Of a DNA stretch of 64,000 nucleotides, positions 24,617-36,700 are shown piece by piece. Within the stretch, counting starts at the first letter, position 1. Each line of letters starts with the position of its first letter. The stretch covers positions 41,989,342-42,053,341 of the forward strand of contig OX104124.1 in the NCBI GenBank assembly GCA_944474755.1. Reading direction: 5' to 3'. The stretch comes from Limnoperna fortunei (taxonomy: Eukaryota > Mollusca > Bivalvia > Mytilida > Modiolidae). A program made the position numbers and the translations under genes. The notes under the pieces were generated by a model. That model did not search any database. It saw only the letters and a program-made list of their open reading frames with translations, and was not told the DNA's origin.

Positions 24617-24884
24617 GTAAGGTTAAGAGTTAAAAATGCATCTTTCTTTATAAATATAGTTTTGTTATACGGCAAAACTGAAAAATTGCATATTAATTAA
24701 TTTATTATTTAATTTATTTTTTTTTTATCATTATTTATTTATTTATTTATTTATTTTTGCCTTTTTCTTTCTTTTTTAATGTTGTTGTTGTTTATTCTGA
24801 TGCAGTTTGGAATGATGTAAAAACCGTAAATGTAAGATAAAATACAAACAAAGATTTAGGCGTCTCTTTAATGTTTTATTACAG

Positions 24885-24997
24885 GGTGTTTCAAATTGAA
24901 GAACTATACTTTAAACGCATCATCAGTTCTTGTCAATGATAATATTGAATGCCAAACAATCTGTCCTAAACGCAAGTTCGAGTTCTTCTCTTTAAAG
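24885..24997 (+). pseudogene. Gene 2 WSC-like exon, second copy, open
   Basis: 113 bases, identical in frame and borders to 23474-23586, with no visible lesion. It can splice in phase 0 to 26349 as the first copy can. Confidence 0.6.
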
Positions 24998-26348
24998 GTA
25001 AGTAACGGTTAAGGTTAGTAATTTTCTGTACTTGTGTTTTTTGTTCTTGTTTGTGTGTTGTATCTGTTTGTCAAAATCAGGATTCGTAATTGTCCGTTGA
25101 CTTTCGGCTATTATTGTTTGCTCGGTTCAACATAGCATCAGTTAAATGTATTGTACAATATACAAAGAAAATATATTTTATCCAATTAAATTAACATGTG
25201 CAAAGTTTAATTAACTTTAATTTTTTTTTGAAATCATTTGAAACATAGAGTTATCCCATTGAGGTCAATATTATTGACAAGACGTCACTTCCAACTCTGT
25301 ATCATTTGTGTTAATCATGAGTCTGTACAAGAGCACGTATAATTTTCTGACATAAATCGGCGAATACAGACATTTAGAATTCTCTTCTATTAATGTACAG
25401 ATGCCAAATAAAAGTCTTTAATAGATACCGACGCGTGCGTCCAAAACATTCAAAAATGTTTTAATACTTTATTACCTTCAAAATCAGTAATATTTCCATG
25501 CAAATGAATGTTCATATATATATTCAAAGCATTAATTCAATTTGACCAGTCTTTTCTTTTAAACCTCGAAAATACAAGTAACAAAAATAATGAAATACTT
25601 GATTTTTTACAAGACAATTAGAAGGATTAATCTGGTCCACAGAATGCATGTTTCAAGCTAAATTGTTAATTGCTTATTTATCGAAAAGTAAGTGCATTGA
25701 CATATTATTATGTTTATGAATAGTATGTATCGGTATCAAATTACACATCTTCTGTCTATATTTAAATTTTAATAATAATACATCAAAATATTTTAAAATA
25801 TTTAAAAAAATTATTCCATCATTCCGCATAGAAATTCAAAACCAAAACACACTAAATGATCTTATTAAATACATGAATTGCTACTGAATATTAAATATAA
25901 GTTGTTTCAAATATTGATCAAGATAGAAAAGTCAATGTCCTGTACGACTTCTTGAAAAACCCTACTTTCTTTTTTAGTTTACAGGACGAGTATAGTAATG
26001 TCGCTTGATTTGTTTTAATTATCAACACGAAAATTAATTGTTCTTATATTTCATAATGGAATGTCAAGTAAGATTTTCGCATTACGACTGTCTACCTTAA
26101 TTAAAGATTAGACAAAGCTGCAGATCGGAATTCCCCTTTTTAATCGTCAACGGCTTCTCACTAAATAGGGAAAGCAACACTACAAGACGTTAAAAGTATC
26201 AGAATAACATTGAGTCTCCATTCGTGTCGAAGTGTACTAATACAATTGAGTATTGATAATTGATGTGTCCTTAGTCTTTTAAAACACTAGCATTATACTC
26301 AACTATAGAAACAGCTCATTATGACCTTCTGTTTTGGTTATTTTTTAG

Positions 26349-26454
26349 AACAATAAGTATTTTTGTTTTAACTCAGAATCCCTCCGAAAGAAAACTGAAT
26401 TTAAAAATTGCAATTGTTCAACTTGCAATGATACCAACTTTAAAGTTTACAAAC
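26349..26454 (+). pseudogene. Gene 2 exon A', end of WSC-like segment
   Basis: Acceptor ttttttag, donor gtaagt, phase 0 to phase 1. Encodes NNKYFCFNSESLRKKTEF and then KNCNCSTCNDTNFKVYK. It aligns over its whole length with gene 1 exon 1020-1128. Confidence 0.65.
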
Positions 26455-27376
26455 GTAAGTATAATTAAAACAGGAAAACTCCATACTACATATATGTATT
26501 TATATGTATGTTATTTCAAAGTACTGTTAGTATTTATACATTTGATCGGCAATGCAGAATTCTACCACCAAGTAGTCTGGTATATCTATAAAATTCCGTT
26601 GCATTATTTAAGCCCAACAAATATCAGAAAACATCTGCTTACTTTAATGAAGTAGTTTTTCCGTGTGATCAAAATAGGAATCAATCAATAAAAGGGCGAG
26701 CAACACACAGTCAATAGTAATGAGTAATATGCTTCCTTACCATGGTTTTAATTACTATTAGTACGTAGCACATTTAAATCAACGTTTTTTATTGGATAAT
26801 TGGATAATTTGTCTTGACATTTTTGAACAGCATTAGCTTGATCTTAGCAACAGGAGACTATACCTAACGACGGGTACTATACCAATTCCCTGGGATTTCC
26901 CACGTGTACTATCCTATAGTTTTATAAATTTCGGCGCTTTTTATACTAAACGTATAGAAAGAATAATTTCCCTTTATATTTTATCACGTTACATTGTTTA
27001 TAACAACAAATACACCAGCTTTCAGTTTTTGGTAATTTTAATGTTACAAGTAATTATTATCAGTAAATGATATAAATCTTTCTCAAAAACTGTAAATTAA
27101 AGTAATTAAATAAAAAGGACATACAAATTAATAATTATACTTGTCAGGAAATAATTTAAATTATTACTGTTTTTTATAATTTCTTTACTATTGTTATAAT
27201 TATAATGTTGACTTTTTCTAAAAATTCAAATGGTGCCTACGGTATTATTCTGTTGTGGTCTATCAAAATCAGGTTTTTCACAAACGATTGACATTTAATT
27301 AAGGTTACTGATATATTCTTGTTACTATACCTTCAATATTGTGTTTTGTTCTAAATATATTATAGATTTCTTTCTC

Positions 27377-27475
27377 GGGAACTGTTTTCCTATAATGTTG
27401 TCTGGAGAGATATGATGCCCTTGCCTCCGGTTCGTGCACTATACTTCCCAGAAAACATTATAGGAAACAGATCCC
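27377..27475. other. Long foldback hairpin
   Basis: Arm CTGTTTTCCTATAATGTTGT plus CTGG (27382-27405) pairs with CCAGAAAACATTATAGG plus AAACAG (27448-27470), around a 42-base loop. The outer GGGA (27377-27380) and TCCC (27472-27475) also pair. Only about two mismatches or bulges. It could be a small palindromic element or a precursor hairpin; nothing in the sequence decides. Confidence 0.7.
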
Positions 27476-29316
27476 TCTTGGTAAGTTCATAATAGATAAC
27501 TATGAACTGTCCTTACATTAGACATCACTAAATACCGTGTAAGTACTTCCTTAAAGTTGTCGTCGATGTTTGTTTTCTCGTGTATAACACTATTTTTACC
27601 AACAAAGACTTAATATGCCATCAATCTTGGAAATATCTTTGATCTCTCTGTTACTTTCATATTTCTTGTATATTTCAAAAACTTAAATCCAGTCATTTCT
27701 TATACTTATAAGTTGCATCCATAATCTTTAACTTTAAGCGTGAATTGCAGGACATTTAATCGAGGATTTCAAGGCTAACAAATCCCTCCTTTTGCTCTCG
27801 TCACATTTCCCCGTTTACATTGGGTCACATTTTCCAGGAGATTTAAACATTAAAGATCTTGTATAAACTCGCAGAGGATAACACTAGGAAATGAGCAAAG
27901 ACAAGAGGACGAACAGGCCCCTTTTCCTGTCCATACTCAGGACAACAATTGTATCAACTATCAAACCGATTTTCAAACATTCAATGGTATTTTTAAATCA
28001 AAGTTTTGGGGGTATAAGTTACGCTCTTCTCCTCGCCGAGTTATTGTTCTTGTGTGTAGCAAAGTTCAGCAGATGTCTATACCCATACCTTTAATATTTC
28101 TTCTCTGCGGAATGTGATGACTTCAACTTCTAATATATAACATTATCACCGGTATATGATATTTTACATTTTACTACACATACGTTATGCTTGCGATCGA
28201 TATTTGGGTGTTCAAGTCGGCGAATAAGCTAATACAACAGGAATTTCGTACACCTAGGTTGATGTTATGACTTCAAAAGTTCTATAGTCTTCATCATGAT
28301 CTTGTGGAAAATCTAAGATCTTTGCCTGAGCCGAAAGTATGTTCTCTTCTTTAATATGACATTTTTCCTATATGACTATGACTTTTGTGGGGTTTTTTGT
28401 GTGTTTTTATGTTTTTATTTATGTTTTGCGTCTAAGTCCCAATCCAGGTGTTTATTATTTTTCATGACATTTTGTTTGCATCTGATGTCTTTGCTGGTGG
28501 ACTCGTTCCTGAGATTACCATCAGCTCAGTAGTCGATCATTTAGATTTTAAAAATATTGTGGTTCAAACGCCATAGATGAATTTTGAGTAGAAGAAAAGC
28601 GCCTCTGGCATAGTAAATTTTATAAATATCGTATGTATCTTTTATGTCATTTGACTTTTCACTGTATTGTGATTTTGTATTCTTTTTAACCTATAGATGA
28701 TCTTTTTTCTCCTTTGAAAGACCTCTAAGACTCACCGTCTCTTTTTAAACAGTCAATTGTGTGCAGTCACTTTTATAAGTCTTGTCATTTTATGCAATTT
28801 ATGCTATGTAGCTCATATTAAAAATATACCTTCGAAATTTATTTTTATAGTTAAATGCGTTTTATTTTCAATGCATATTACAAACAGATTATATAAGTAC
28901 CCTTCAGTTCACTGCACATTTTTTCTAGAAACTGTTTTTAGTGATAACCAAATTTCTTCTGAATTCAATAAAGGATTTTTTGTCAATAGCTGTTTGATAT
29001 CAGAAAAGGAAAGAAAAAAGTCTTGAATTTTCACACTACACTACATTTACAGCATTTAAGGTGTGTTTTTAGTAAATAGGCAGACATGAAATGCTTAAGT
29101 TGCGAATACTAAACATTTTCTTCTAATAAATAACTGCCAGTACAACTGTTTTATTAAATGTTCTACTCCACTGCAATCCATCATTTCAAATTAAAACAAA
29201 TGAAAACCAGAAGTATATAAACTGTTCTTTTAAGCAATAAAATATTTTTATTTAGATTAATTTTATGTTTTTATGCATATTGGCATGAATTTATATGAAA
29301 ACTAATTATTTTCCAG
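27476..29316. other. Gene 2 intron A'-B', no exon seen
   Basis: No coding signal. Around 28200-28640 the composition is less AT-rich and looks like a fragment of a dispersed repeat (for example gtagaagaaaagcgcctctg at 28589), but no second copy is in the window. Confidence 0.3.
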
Positions 29317-29439
29317 AAAATATTTTAAAAGACATACCAGATCAAAATGGAATACGATTATGTATGGCTTCGGCTTGTAAAGATGAAGATCGTGTATTAA
29401 TCCCAGAAGACTATTCAGTGTATTATGATGTTATATGTG
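29317..29439 (+). pseudogene. Gene 2 exon B', linker
   Basis: Acceptor ttccag, donor gtaact, phase 1 to phase 1. Encodes NILKDIPDQNGIRLCMASAC and ends VYYDVICG. It corresponds to gene 1 exon 2000-2131. Confidence 0.65.
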
Positions 29440-29688
29440 GTAACTTGTTAACCTTTAAATGGTCATTCCGTTGTTGACATTCCAACTCGTCTAGTAAAAT
29501 ACCAAATTCCCATTTACCGCAACTATTGAGTAAACTGCCCTTATGACTTTTTGAATTAAATTTATGACCTCTTGAAGATGCAATATGCTATGATACAAGA
29601 CACACAAACAAAACAAAATATGAGGATATCTCTATCCAGTCTTACAGTTTATGTGATTCTATGAAAGTATAACAAAATATGAATTTAT

Positions 29689-29787
29689 ATGAAGTTATTA
29701 AGACAAAAAAACTATTATGTCGATTAATTGATATATGTATGAAGTTATTAAGACAAAAAACTATTATTTCGATTAATTGATATATGA
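29689..29787 (+). repeat. Direct tandem duplication of 50 bp
   Basis: atgaagttattaagacaaaa followed by ctattat(g/t)tcgattaattg occurs at 29689 and 29739. The copies differ by one A and one substitution. Confidence 0.85.
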
Positions 29788-29949
29788 GCAACACTTATTC
29801 CAACTTTTAAATGTCTAAAAGTTTCAATATATAGTGTATTAAACAGAAAGCGATTTGTCTATTTTTTTCTATTGAATCTTTTTATCTATTGATCATAACG
29901 CGTTTTATCCTATGCGTAAATTAAATATTTGCCGTCATTGTTTCTTCAG

Positions 29950-30131
29950 ATTATGAGACGATATCAAACAGGACTGGAAGTTTCAATTCGTACTTCGAAG
30001 GAGCTAATATATGTAATGTTCGTGGATCATTCGTGGTACATGACTAAAGATGACATTTGCCCTAAAACTAATCAACATTGGACAAACGTTAAATGAGAAA
30101 TAAAAACAGTCAGTCTGACAAAACAGAACTC
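29950..30131 (+). pseudogene. Gene 2 exon C', broken
   Basis: Acceptor cttcag. Reads DYETISNRTGSFNSYFEGAN, then ICNVRGSFV, with TAA at 30045-30047. Shifting one base after GSFV restores the match to gene 1: DDICPKTNQHWTNVK, then TGA (30094-30096) where gene 1 has CGA, then EIKTVSLTK. The donor position of gene 1 is also changed (cagaactcgtaaaa), so the 3' border is uncertain. Confidence 0.72.
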
Positions 30132-30575
30132 GTAAAAAGTGTTTAAAACTTGCAGTACGATAATTTTGTTCTGACTACAATGCAGAAGATCCTTGAGGGG
30201 CTTTATCATAATGAAGATCTATTTTTCTTATTTACAAAAATGACAACACATTTTCCGAATTACACAATATCCCACACCTTGCTGTAGCAGTCACAGTTGT
30301 CCGCATTTTAATCTACTCGGAACTGATTTATTGTTTTCACATGTTCTTGTCCTGAATATAGCTGAAATACTGCTAACGATTATAAGGCGACCATTCAGTG
30401 AATCAATCGTACAATCTTATGATTAATGTTTGTTTTTTTGAGTATTAAAAAAAGGACAAGAATACACTTTTAACTTTCTGAATGCGTAATATTGTACAAT
30501 ATTAACAAGCTACCCATAAAGATGATTTAACAAAGCCATTTCAAGGTAGTATTTACAATCTAAAATTAAAAATAA

Positions 30576-31140
30576 TGTGTTGGGATGCCAACACAGAAGT
30601 CGCCCAAAATCCTTATGGATAGTATTGCGTTCCACTCAGGATATTGAAATGTACCTACACATCAAATTTCATTAAAATCGGACAATGTTGAAAATTTGAC
30701 GCGTTTTTGGCGGCCATTTTGATTCCCACGTCCAAAAAAAAAATTCCGAATGTGGAGTTCCACTCGGGACACTTAACTCTACCTCCACACTAAATTTTGT
30801 TGCAATCGGAGCATGTTAAATTTCATAGATATCGGATAACTTTGAAAATTAAACACGTTTTTCGTCACCATTTTGAAGCGCGACGTCGGAAAAAAAATTC
30901 AAAGGTAGCGTTTCACTAGAAATACTAACATCTACCTCCATACCACGGAAAATTTTTTGGCATTTTTGGGTGGGTATCGTCAAGTGGCGGCCATTTTGAA
31001 ATGGCGGCCATTATCAAAACGTTGATTATTGAGTGCACCCCTCCATATCTCGATCTAAAACTGTGCCAAGTTTCATTTGATTCTATTAAGGCGTCTCTGA
31101 GAAATGTGTCGGACAAGTTCACGGTCTAGAAAAAGTGAAA
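30576..31140 (+). mobile_element. Array element, subfamily C, copy 1
   Basis: Begins with the hairpin TGTGTTGGGATGCCAACACA (8-bp stem, 4-base loop), followed directly by the tag AAGTCGCCCAAAATCC. No 3' hairpin is left, and the next element starts at 31174. Confidence 0.65.
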
Positions 31141-31173
31141 CGAAATAATAATAATAAATATTAATTAAAATTT

Positions 31174-32013
31174 ACGTTTCCCGAAACGTTGAAGTCGCCT
31201 CCCGTTCCGCACTTTTGACCGAGTAGAGGGAACTAAAAGTCAAGAGCACAACTTCATAACATGAGCTTTCAGTTGGCCAAGTTTCATTTCGATCGGTTAA
31301 AAGATGAGCGAGAAAACGAGCAAACTTTAAAACGGCCGCCATTTTGAAACCGGAAGTCGGACAAAAATTTTTTTTGCAAAAATGCTCAGGATAGTTAGCT
31401 GTATCAGTATACCAATTTTCATTGAAATTGCTCTGGCCATAACTGAGATCTGACAACGGCCGCCATTTTGTAAAGCTTTAAAACGGCCGCCATTTTGAAA
31501 CCGGAAGTCGGACAAAAATTTTGAAAATAGTGGCACACTCAGGGTATCATAAGCTACCTGTATACCAAATTTCGTCTAAATCGGATGACGTTTAAATTTT
31601 TACAGTTTTAGGGGGGTGGTGTTCGGATGGCGGCCATTTTGAAATGTCGGCCGCGTCAAATTTTTTTTTGCAAAAATGCTCGGGATATGGAGCTGTATCA
31701 GTATACCAATTTTCATTGAAATTGCTTTGGCAATTACTGAGATCTGACAACGGCCGTCATTTTTTTTCAACGGCGGCCATTTTGAAAATGGCGGCCATTT
31801 TGAAAATTTCAAAGTGGATTGCACAACTTCAGGTCACCCTTATTATGTTCCCAAAGTTTCATTTCGATCGGTTAAAAGATGAGCGAGAAAACGAGCGGAC
31901 AACATTGAGAGGGGAAAAAGGAAAACATAAGAAATATGAAAATAATAATAATAATAATAATAAGAAACGGAGTAAAAACAATAAGTCGCCCGACACTTCG
32001 TGGTCGGCGACTT
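31174..32013 (+). mobile_element. Array element, subfamily A, complete copy with both ends
   Basis: Left end: palindromic hairpin ACGTTTCCCGAAACGT (31174-31189), then tag AAGTCGCC (31192-31199). Right end: AATAAGTCGCCCGACAC, TTCG, GTGGTCGGCGACTT, with GGCGACTT at 32006-32013 complementary to the tag. An (AAT)n run lies just before, near 31937-31963. Confidence 0.75.
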
Positions 32014-32021
32014 AAAAATAA

Positions 32022-32635
32022 TGTGTTGGGATGCCAACACAGAAGTCGCCCAAAATCCGCATGGATAGTGTTGCGTTCCACTCATGACATTAAAATGTAC
32101 CTAAACATCAAATTTCATTAAAATCAGACAATGTTTAAAATTTGACGCGTTTTTGGCGGCCATTTTGAAACCCCAGGTGAAAAAAAATTCCTAATTTGGA
32201 TTTCCTCTTGGGACTCTTAAATCCACCTCCACACCAAATTTTGTTGCAATCGAAGCACGTTAAATGTCATCGAGATCGCATAACGTTGAAAATTATACGC
32301 GTTTTTAGCGGCCATTTTGAAACCTGACTTGGAGAAAAAAATTTAAAGGTAGCGTTTCACTCGAAATATTAACCTCTACCTCCATACCAATTTCGTTGAA
32401 AGCGGACCACGGGAAAATTTTTGCTATTTTTGGATTGGTGGCGTCAAGTGGCGGCCATTTTGAAATGGCGGCCATTATCAAAATTCTGACTATTGACTAC
32501 ACCCCTCATTGTCGAAATACAACTTTAACAAGTTTCATTCGATTCTATTAAGGCGTCTTTAAGAAATGTGTCGGACAATTTCATGGTCTAGGAGAAGTGG
32601 AAACCGAAATAAATATAATAGTATTAATAATTAAA
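32022..32635 (+). mobile_element. Array element, subfamily C, copy 2
   Basis: Same TGTGTTGG...CCAACACA start and AAGTCGCCCAAAATCC tag as copy 1, and no 3' hairpin. Confidence 0.65.
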
Positions 32636-32640
32636 AATAA

Positions 32641-33095
32641 TGTGTTGGGATGCCAACACAGAAGTCGCCCAAAATCCGCATGGATAGTATTGCGTTCCAC
32701 TCAGGACATTAAAATGTACCTAAAGATCAAATTTCATTAAAATAGGACAAAGTTTAAAATTTGACGAGTTTTTTGCGGCCAATTTGAAACGCAAGGTGGA
32801 AAAAAATTTAGAATTTGGATTTCCTCTTGGGACACTTAAATCCACCTCCACACCAAATTTTGTTGCAATCGGACCACGGGAAAATGTTTGCTATTTTTGG
32901 GTGGGTGTCGTCCAGTGGCGGCCATTTTGAAATGGCGGCCATTATCAAATTCTGACTATTGACTGCACCCCTCAATATGTCGATCTACAACTTTGCCAAG
33001 TTTCATTCGATTCTATTAAGTCGTCTTTGAGAAATATGTCGGACAAGTTCATGGTCTAAGAGAAGTGGAAACCGAAATAAAAATAATAATAATTA
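32641..33095 (+). mobile_element. Array element, subfamily C, copy 3 (internally deleted)
   Basis: Same start as copies 1 and 2, but about 150 bases shorter. The segment around the middle hexamer block is missing. Confidence 0.6.
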
Positions 33096-33101
33096 AAATT
33101 T

Positions 33102-33725
33102 ACGTTTCGCGAAACGTGAAGTCTCCCAAACGAAGTTACTGATAGTCCTGTGCAGCCTGTGGCGGGTCGTATAAAAAATCTGAGTGTACCGTTGAACTCG
33201 GCATACCAAATTTACTTTTAGAACCTATTTTCGTTGAATTATGACAATGTTGAATTTTTGCCCATTTGGCAACTTTGGCGGCCATTTTACAAAAAATGGC
33301 GCGTCGTATAAAAATTCTGAGTTGACCATTGGACTCGGCATACCAAATTTACTGTTAAAACCCATTTTCGTTGAAATCCGACAAACTTGAATTTTTGGCG
33401 ATTCGGCGGCCATTTTGAAAATGGCGGCCGGTTCGCGCGCGATTTTTTGCCAAAAATAAATCAAGACCACTATGCTGAACCTACATACCAAGTTTCATCG
33501 AAATCCATCTGGCGGTTCTCCGGGAACTGCATTTTGGCGGGAAAACTTAAATGGCGGCCATTTTGAAAGTGGCGGCCATCTTGGAAATTCCGAAAGATGA
33601 TTGCACATCTAGCCAATAGGGTCTAACATCCTACCAAGTTTCAAATTGATCCCATTTACGGTTTCTGAGAAAAGTGTCGGAAATCTCTACGGGGAAACCA
33701 GAAGAAGAATAATAATAATAATTAA
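33102..33725 (+). mobile_element. Array element, subfamily A', with distinct tag
   Basis: Left hairpin ACGTTTCGCGAAACGT (fully palindromic), then tag AAGTCTCCCAAACGAAG at 33119-33135. There is no hairpin at its own right end. The exact reverse complement of the tag is at 40463-40479, the right end of the following block. Confidence 0.68.
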
Positions 33726-33730
33726 AATTT

Positions 33731-36700
33731 ACGTTTCCCGAAACGTTGAAGTCGCCTCCCGTTCCGCACTTTTGACCGAGTAGAGGAAACTAAAAGTCAA
33801 GAGCACAACTTCATAACATGAGCTTTCAGTTGGCCAAGTTTCATTTCGATCGGTTAAAAGATGAGCGAGAAAACGAGCAAACTTTAAAACGGCCGCCATT
33901 TTGAAACCGGAAGTCGGACAAAAAATTTTTTTTGCCAAAATGCTCAGGATAGTTAGCTGTATCAGTATACCAATTTTCATTGAAATTGCTGTGGCCATAA
34001 CTGAGATCTGAGAACGGCCGCCATTTTGTAAAACTTTAAAACGGCCGCCATTTTGAAACCGGAAGTCGGACAAAAATTTTGAAAATAGTGGCACACTCAG
34101 GGTATCATAAGCTACCTGTATACCAAATTTCGTTTAAATCGGATGACGTTTAAATTTTTACAGTTTTAGGGGGGTGGTGTTCGGATGGCGGCCATTTTGA
34201 AATGTCGGCCGCGTCAAATTTTTTTTTCCAGAAATGCTCGGGATAGGGAGCTGTATCAGTATACCAATTTTCATTGAAATTGCTTTGGCAATTACTGAGA
34301 TCTGGCAACGGCCGTCATTTTTTTTTAACGGCGGCCATTTTGAAAATGGCGGCCATTTTGAAAATTTCAAAAGTGGATTGCACAACTTCAGGTCACCCTT
34401 ATTATGTTCCCAAAGTTTCATTTCGATCGGTTAAAAGATGAGCGAGAAAACGAGCGGACAACATTGCGAGGGGAAAAAGGAAAACATAAGAAATATGAAA
34501 ATAATTAAAATAAAATTTACGTTTCCCGAAACGTTGAAGTCGCCTCCCGTTCCGCACTTTTGACCGAGTAGAGGGAACTAAAAGTCAAGAGCACAACTTC
34601 ATAACATGAGCTTTCAGTTGGCCAAGTTTCATTTCGATCGGTTAAAAGATGAGCGAGAAAACGAGCAAACTTTAAAACGGCCGCCATTTTGAAACCGGAA
34701 GTCGGACAAAAAATTTTTTTTGCAAAAATGCTCAGGATAGTTAGCTGTACCAGTATACCAATTTTCATTGAAATTGCTCTGGCCATAACTGAGATCTGAC
34801 AACGGCCGCCATTTTGTAAAACTTTAAAACGGCCGCCATTTTGAAACCGGAAGTCGGACAAAACATTTTTAAATAGTGGCACACTTAGGGTATCATAAGC
34901 TACCTGTATACCAAATTTCGTCTAAATCGGATGACGTTTAAATTTTTACATATTTAGGGGGGTGGTGTTCGGATGGCGGCCATTTTGAAATGTCGGCCGC
35001 GTCAAATTTTTTTTTGCAAAAATTCTCGGGATAGTTAGCTGTACCAGTATACCAATTTTCATTGAAATTGCTTTGGCAATTACTGAGATCTGACAACGGC
35101 CGTCATTTCTTTCAACGGCGGCCATTTTGAAAATGGCGGCCATTTTGAAAATTTCAAAAGTGGATTGCACAACTTCAGGTCACCCTTATTATGTTCCCAA
35201 AGTTTCATTTCGATCGGTTAAAAGATGAGCGAGAAAACGAGCGGACAACATTGCGAGGGGAAAAAGGAAAACATAATAATAATAATTAAAATTTACGTTT
35301 CCCGAAACGTTGAAGTCGCCTCCCGTTCCGCACTTTTGACCGAGTAGAGGGAACTAAAAGTCAAGAGCACAACTTCATAACATGAGCTTTCAGTTGGCCA
35401 AGTTTCATTTCGATCGGTTAAAAGATGAGCGAGAAAACGAGCAAACTTTAAAACGGCCGCCATTTTGAAACCGGAAGTCGGAGAAAAAATTTTTTTTGCA
35501 AAAATGCTCAGGATAGTTAGCTGTATCAGTATACCAATTTTCATTGAAATTGCTCTAGCCATAACTGAGATCTGGCAACGGCCGCCATTTTGTAAAACTT
35601 TAAAACGGCCGCCATTTTGAAACCGGAAGTCGGACAAAAATTTTGAAAATAGTGGCACACTCAGGGTATCATAAGCTACCTGTATACCAAATTTCGTTTA
35701 AATCGGATGACGTTTAAATTTTTACAGTTTTAGGGGGGTGGTGTTCGGATGGCGGCCATTTTGAAATGTCGGCCGCGTCAAATTTTTTTTTTGCAAAAAT
35801 GCTCGGGATAGGGAGCTGTATCAGTATACCAATTTTCATTGAAATTGCTTTGGCAATTACTGAGATCTGACAACGGCCGTCATTTTTTTTCAACGGCGGC
35901 CATTTTGAAAATGGCGGCCATTTTGAAAATTTCAAAAGTGGATTGCACAACTTCAGGTCACCCTTATTATGTTCCCAAAGTTTCATTTCGATCGGTTAAA
36001 AGATGAGCGAGAAAACGAGCGGACACTATTGCGAGGGGAAAAAGGAAAACATAAGAAATATGAAAATAATAATAATAATAATAATAAGAAACGGAGTAAA
36101 AACAATAAGTCGCCCGACACTTCGTGGTCGGCGACTTAATAATAAGAAACGGAGTAAAAACAATAAGTCGCCCGACACTTCGTGGTCGGCGACTTAATTT
36201 ACGTTTCCCGAAACGTTGAAGTCGCCTCCCGTTCCGCACTTTTGACCGAGTAGAGGGAACTAAAAGTCAAGAGCACAACTTCATAACATGAGCTTTCAGT
36301 TGGCCAAGTTTCATTTCGATCGGTTAAAAGATGAGCGAGAAAACGAGCAAACTTTAAAACGGCCGCCATTTTGAAACCGGAAGTCGGACAAAAAATTTTT
36401 TTTGCAAAAATGCTCAGGATAGTTAGCTGTATCAGTATACCAATTTTCATTGAAATTGCTCTAGCCATAACTGAGATCTGACAACGGCCGCCATTTTGTA
36501 AAACTTTAAAACGGCCGCCATTTTGAAACCGGAAGTCGGACAAAAATTTTGAAAATAGTGGCACACTCAGGGTATCATAAGCTACCTGTATACCAAATTT
36601 CGTTTAAATCGGATGACGTTTAAATTTTTACAGTTTTAGGGGGGTGGTGTTCGGATGGCGGCCATTTTGAAATGTCGGCCGCGTCAAATTTTTTTTTTGC

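Larger units (their letters stand above)
22920..25775 (+). repeat. Tandem duplication of about 1.45 kb containing two receptor exons
   Basis: 22920-24366 and 24367-25775 are near-identical head-to-tail copies, starting at tctaaatgaactacttgaa and ending at the atcttctgtctatatttaaa stretch. They differ by point changes, by a 44-base loss in the second lectin-like exon, and by an extra atacatgtag near 24391. Both carry the lectin-like exon, the GCF exon and an inverted module-1 repeat. Confidence 0.88.

Noticed and set aside
26349..26454. Start of gene 2 exon A' at the nearer acceptor actcag (26377)
   Set aside because: That acceptor needs phase 1, but the upstream exon ends in phase 0. The ttttttag acceptor at 26348 gives the right phase and full alignment to gene 1.
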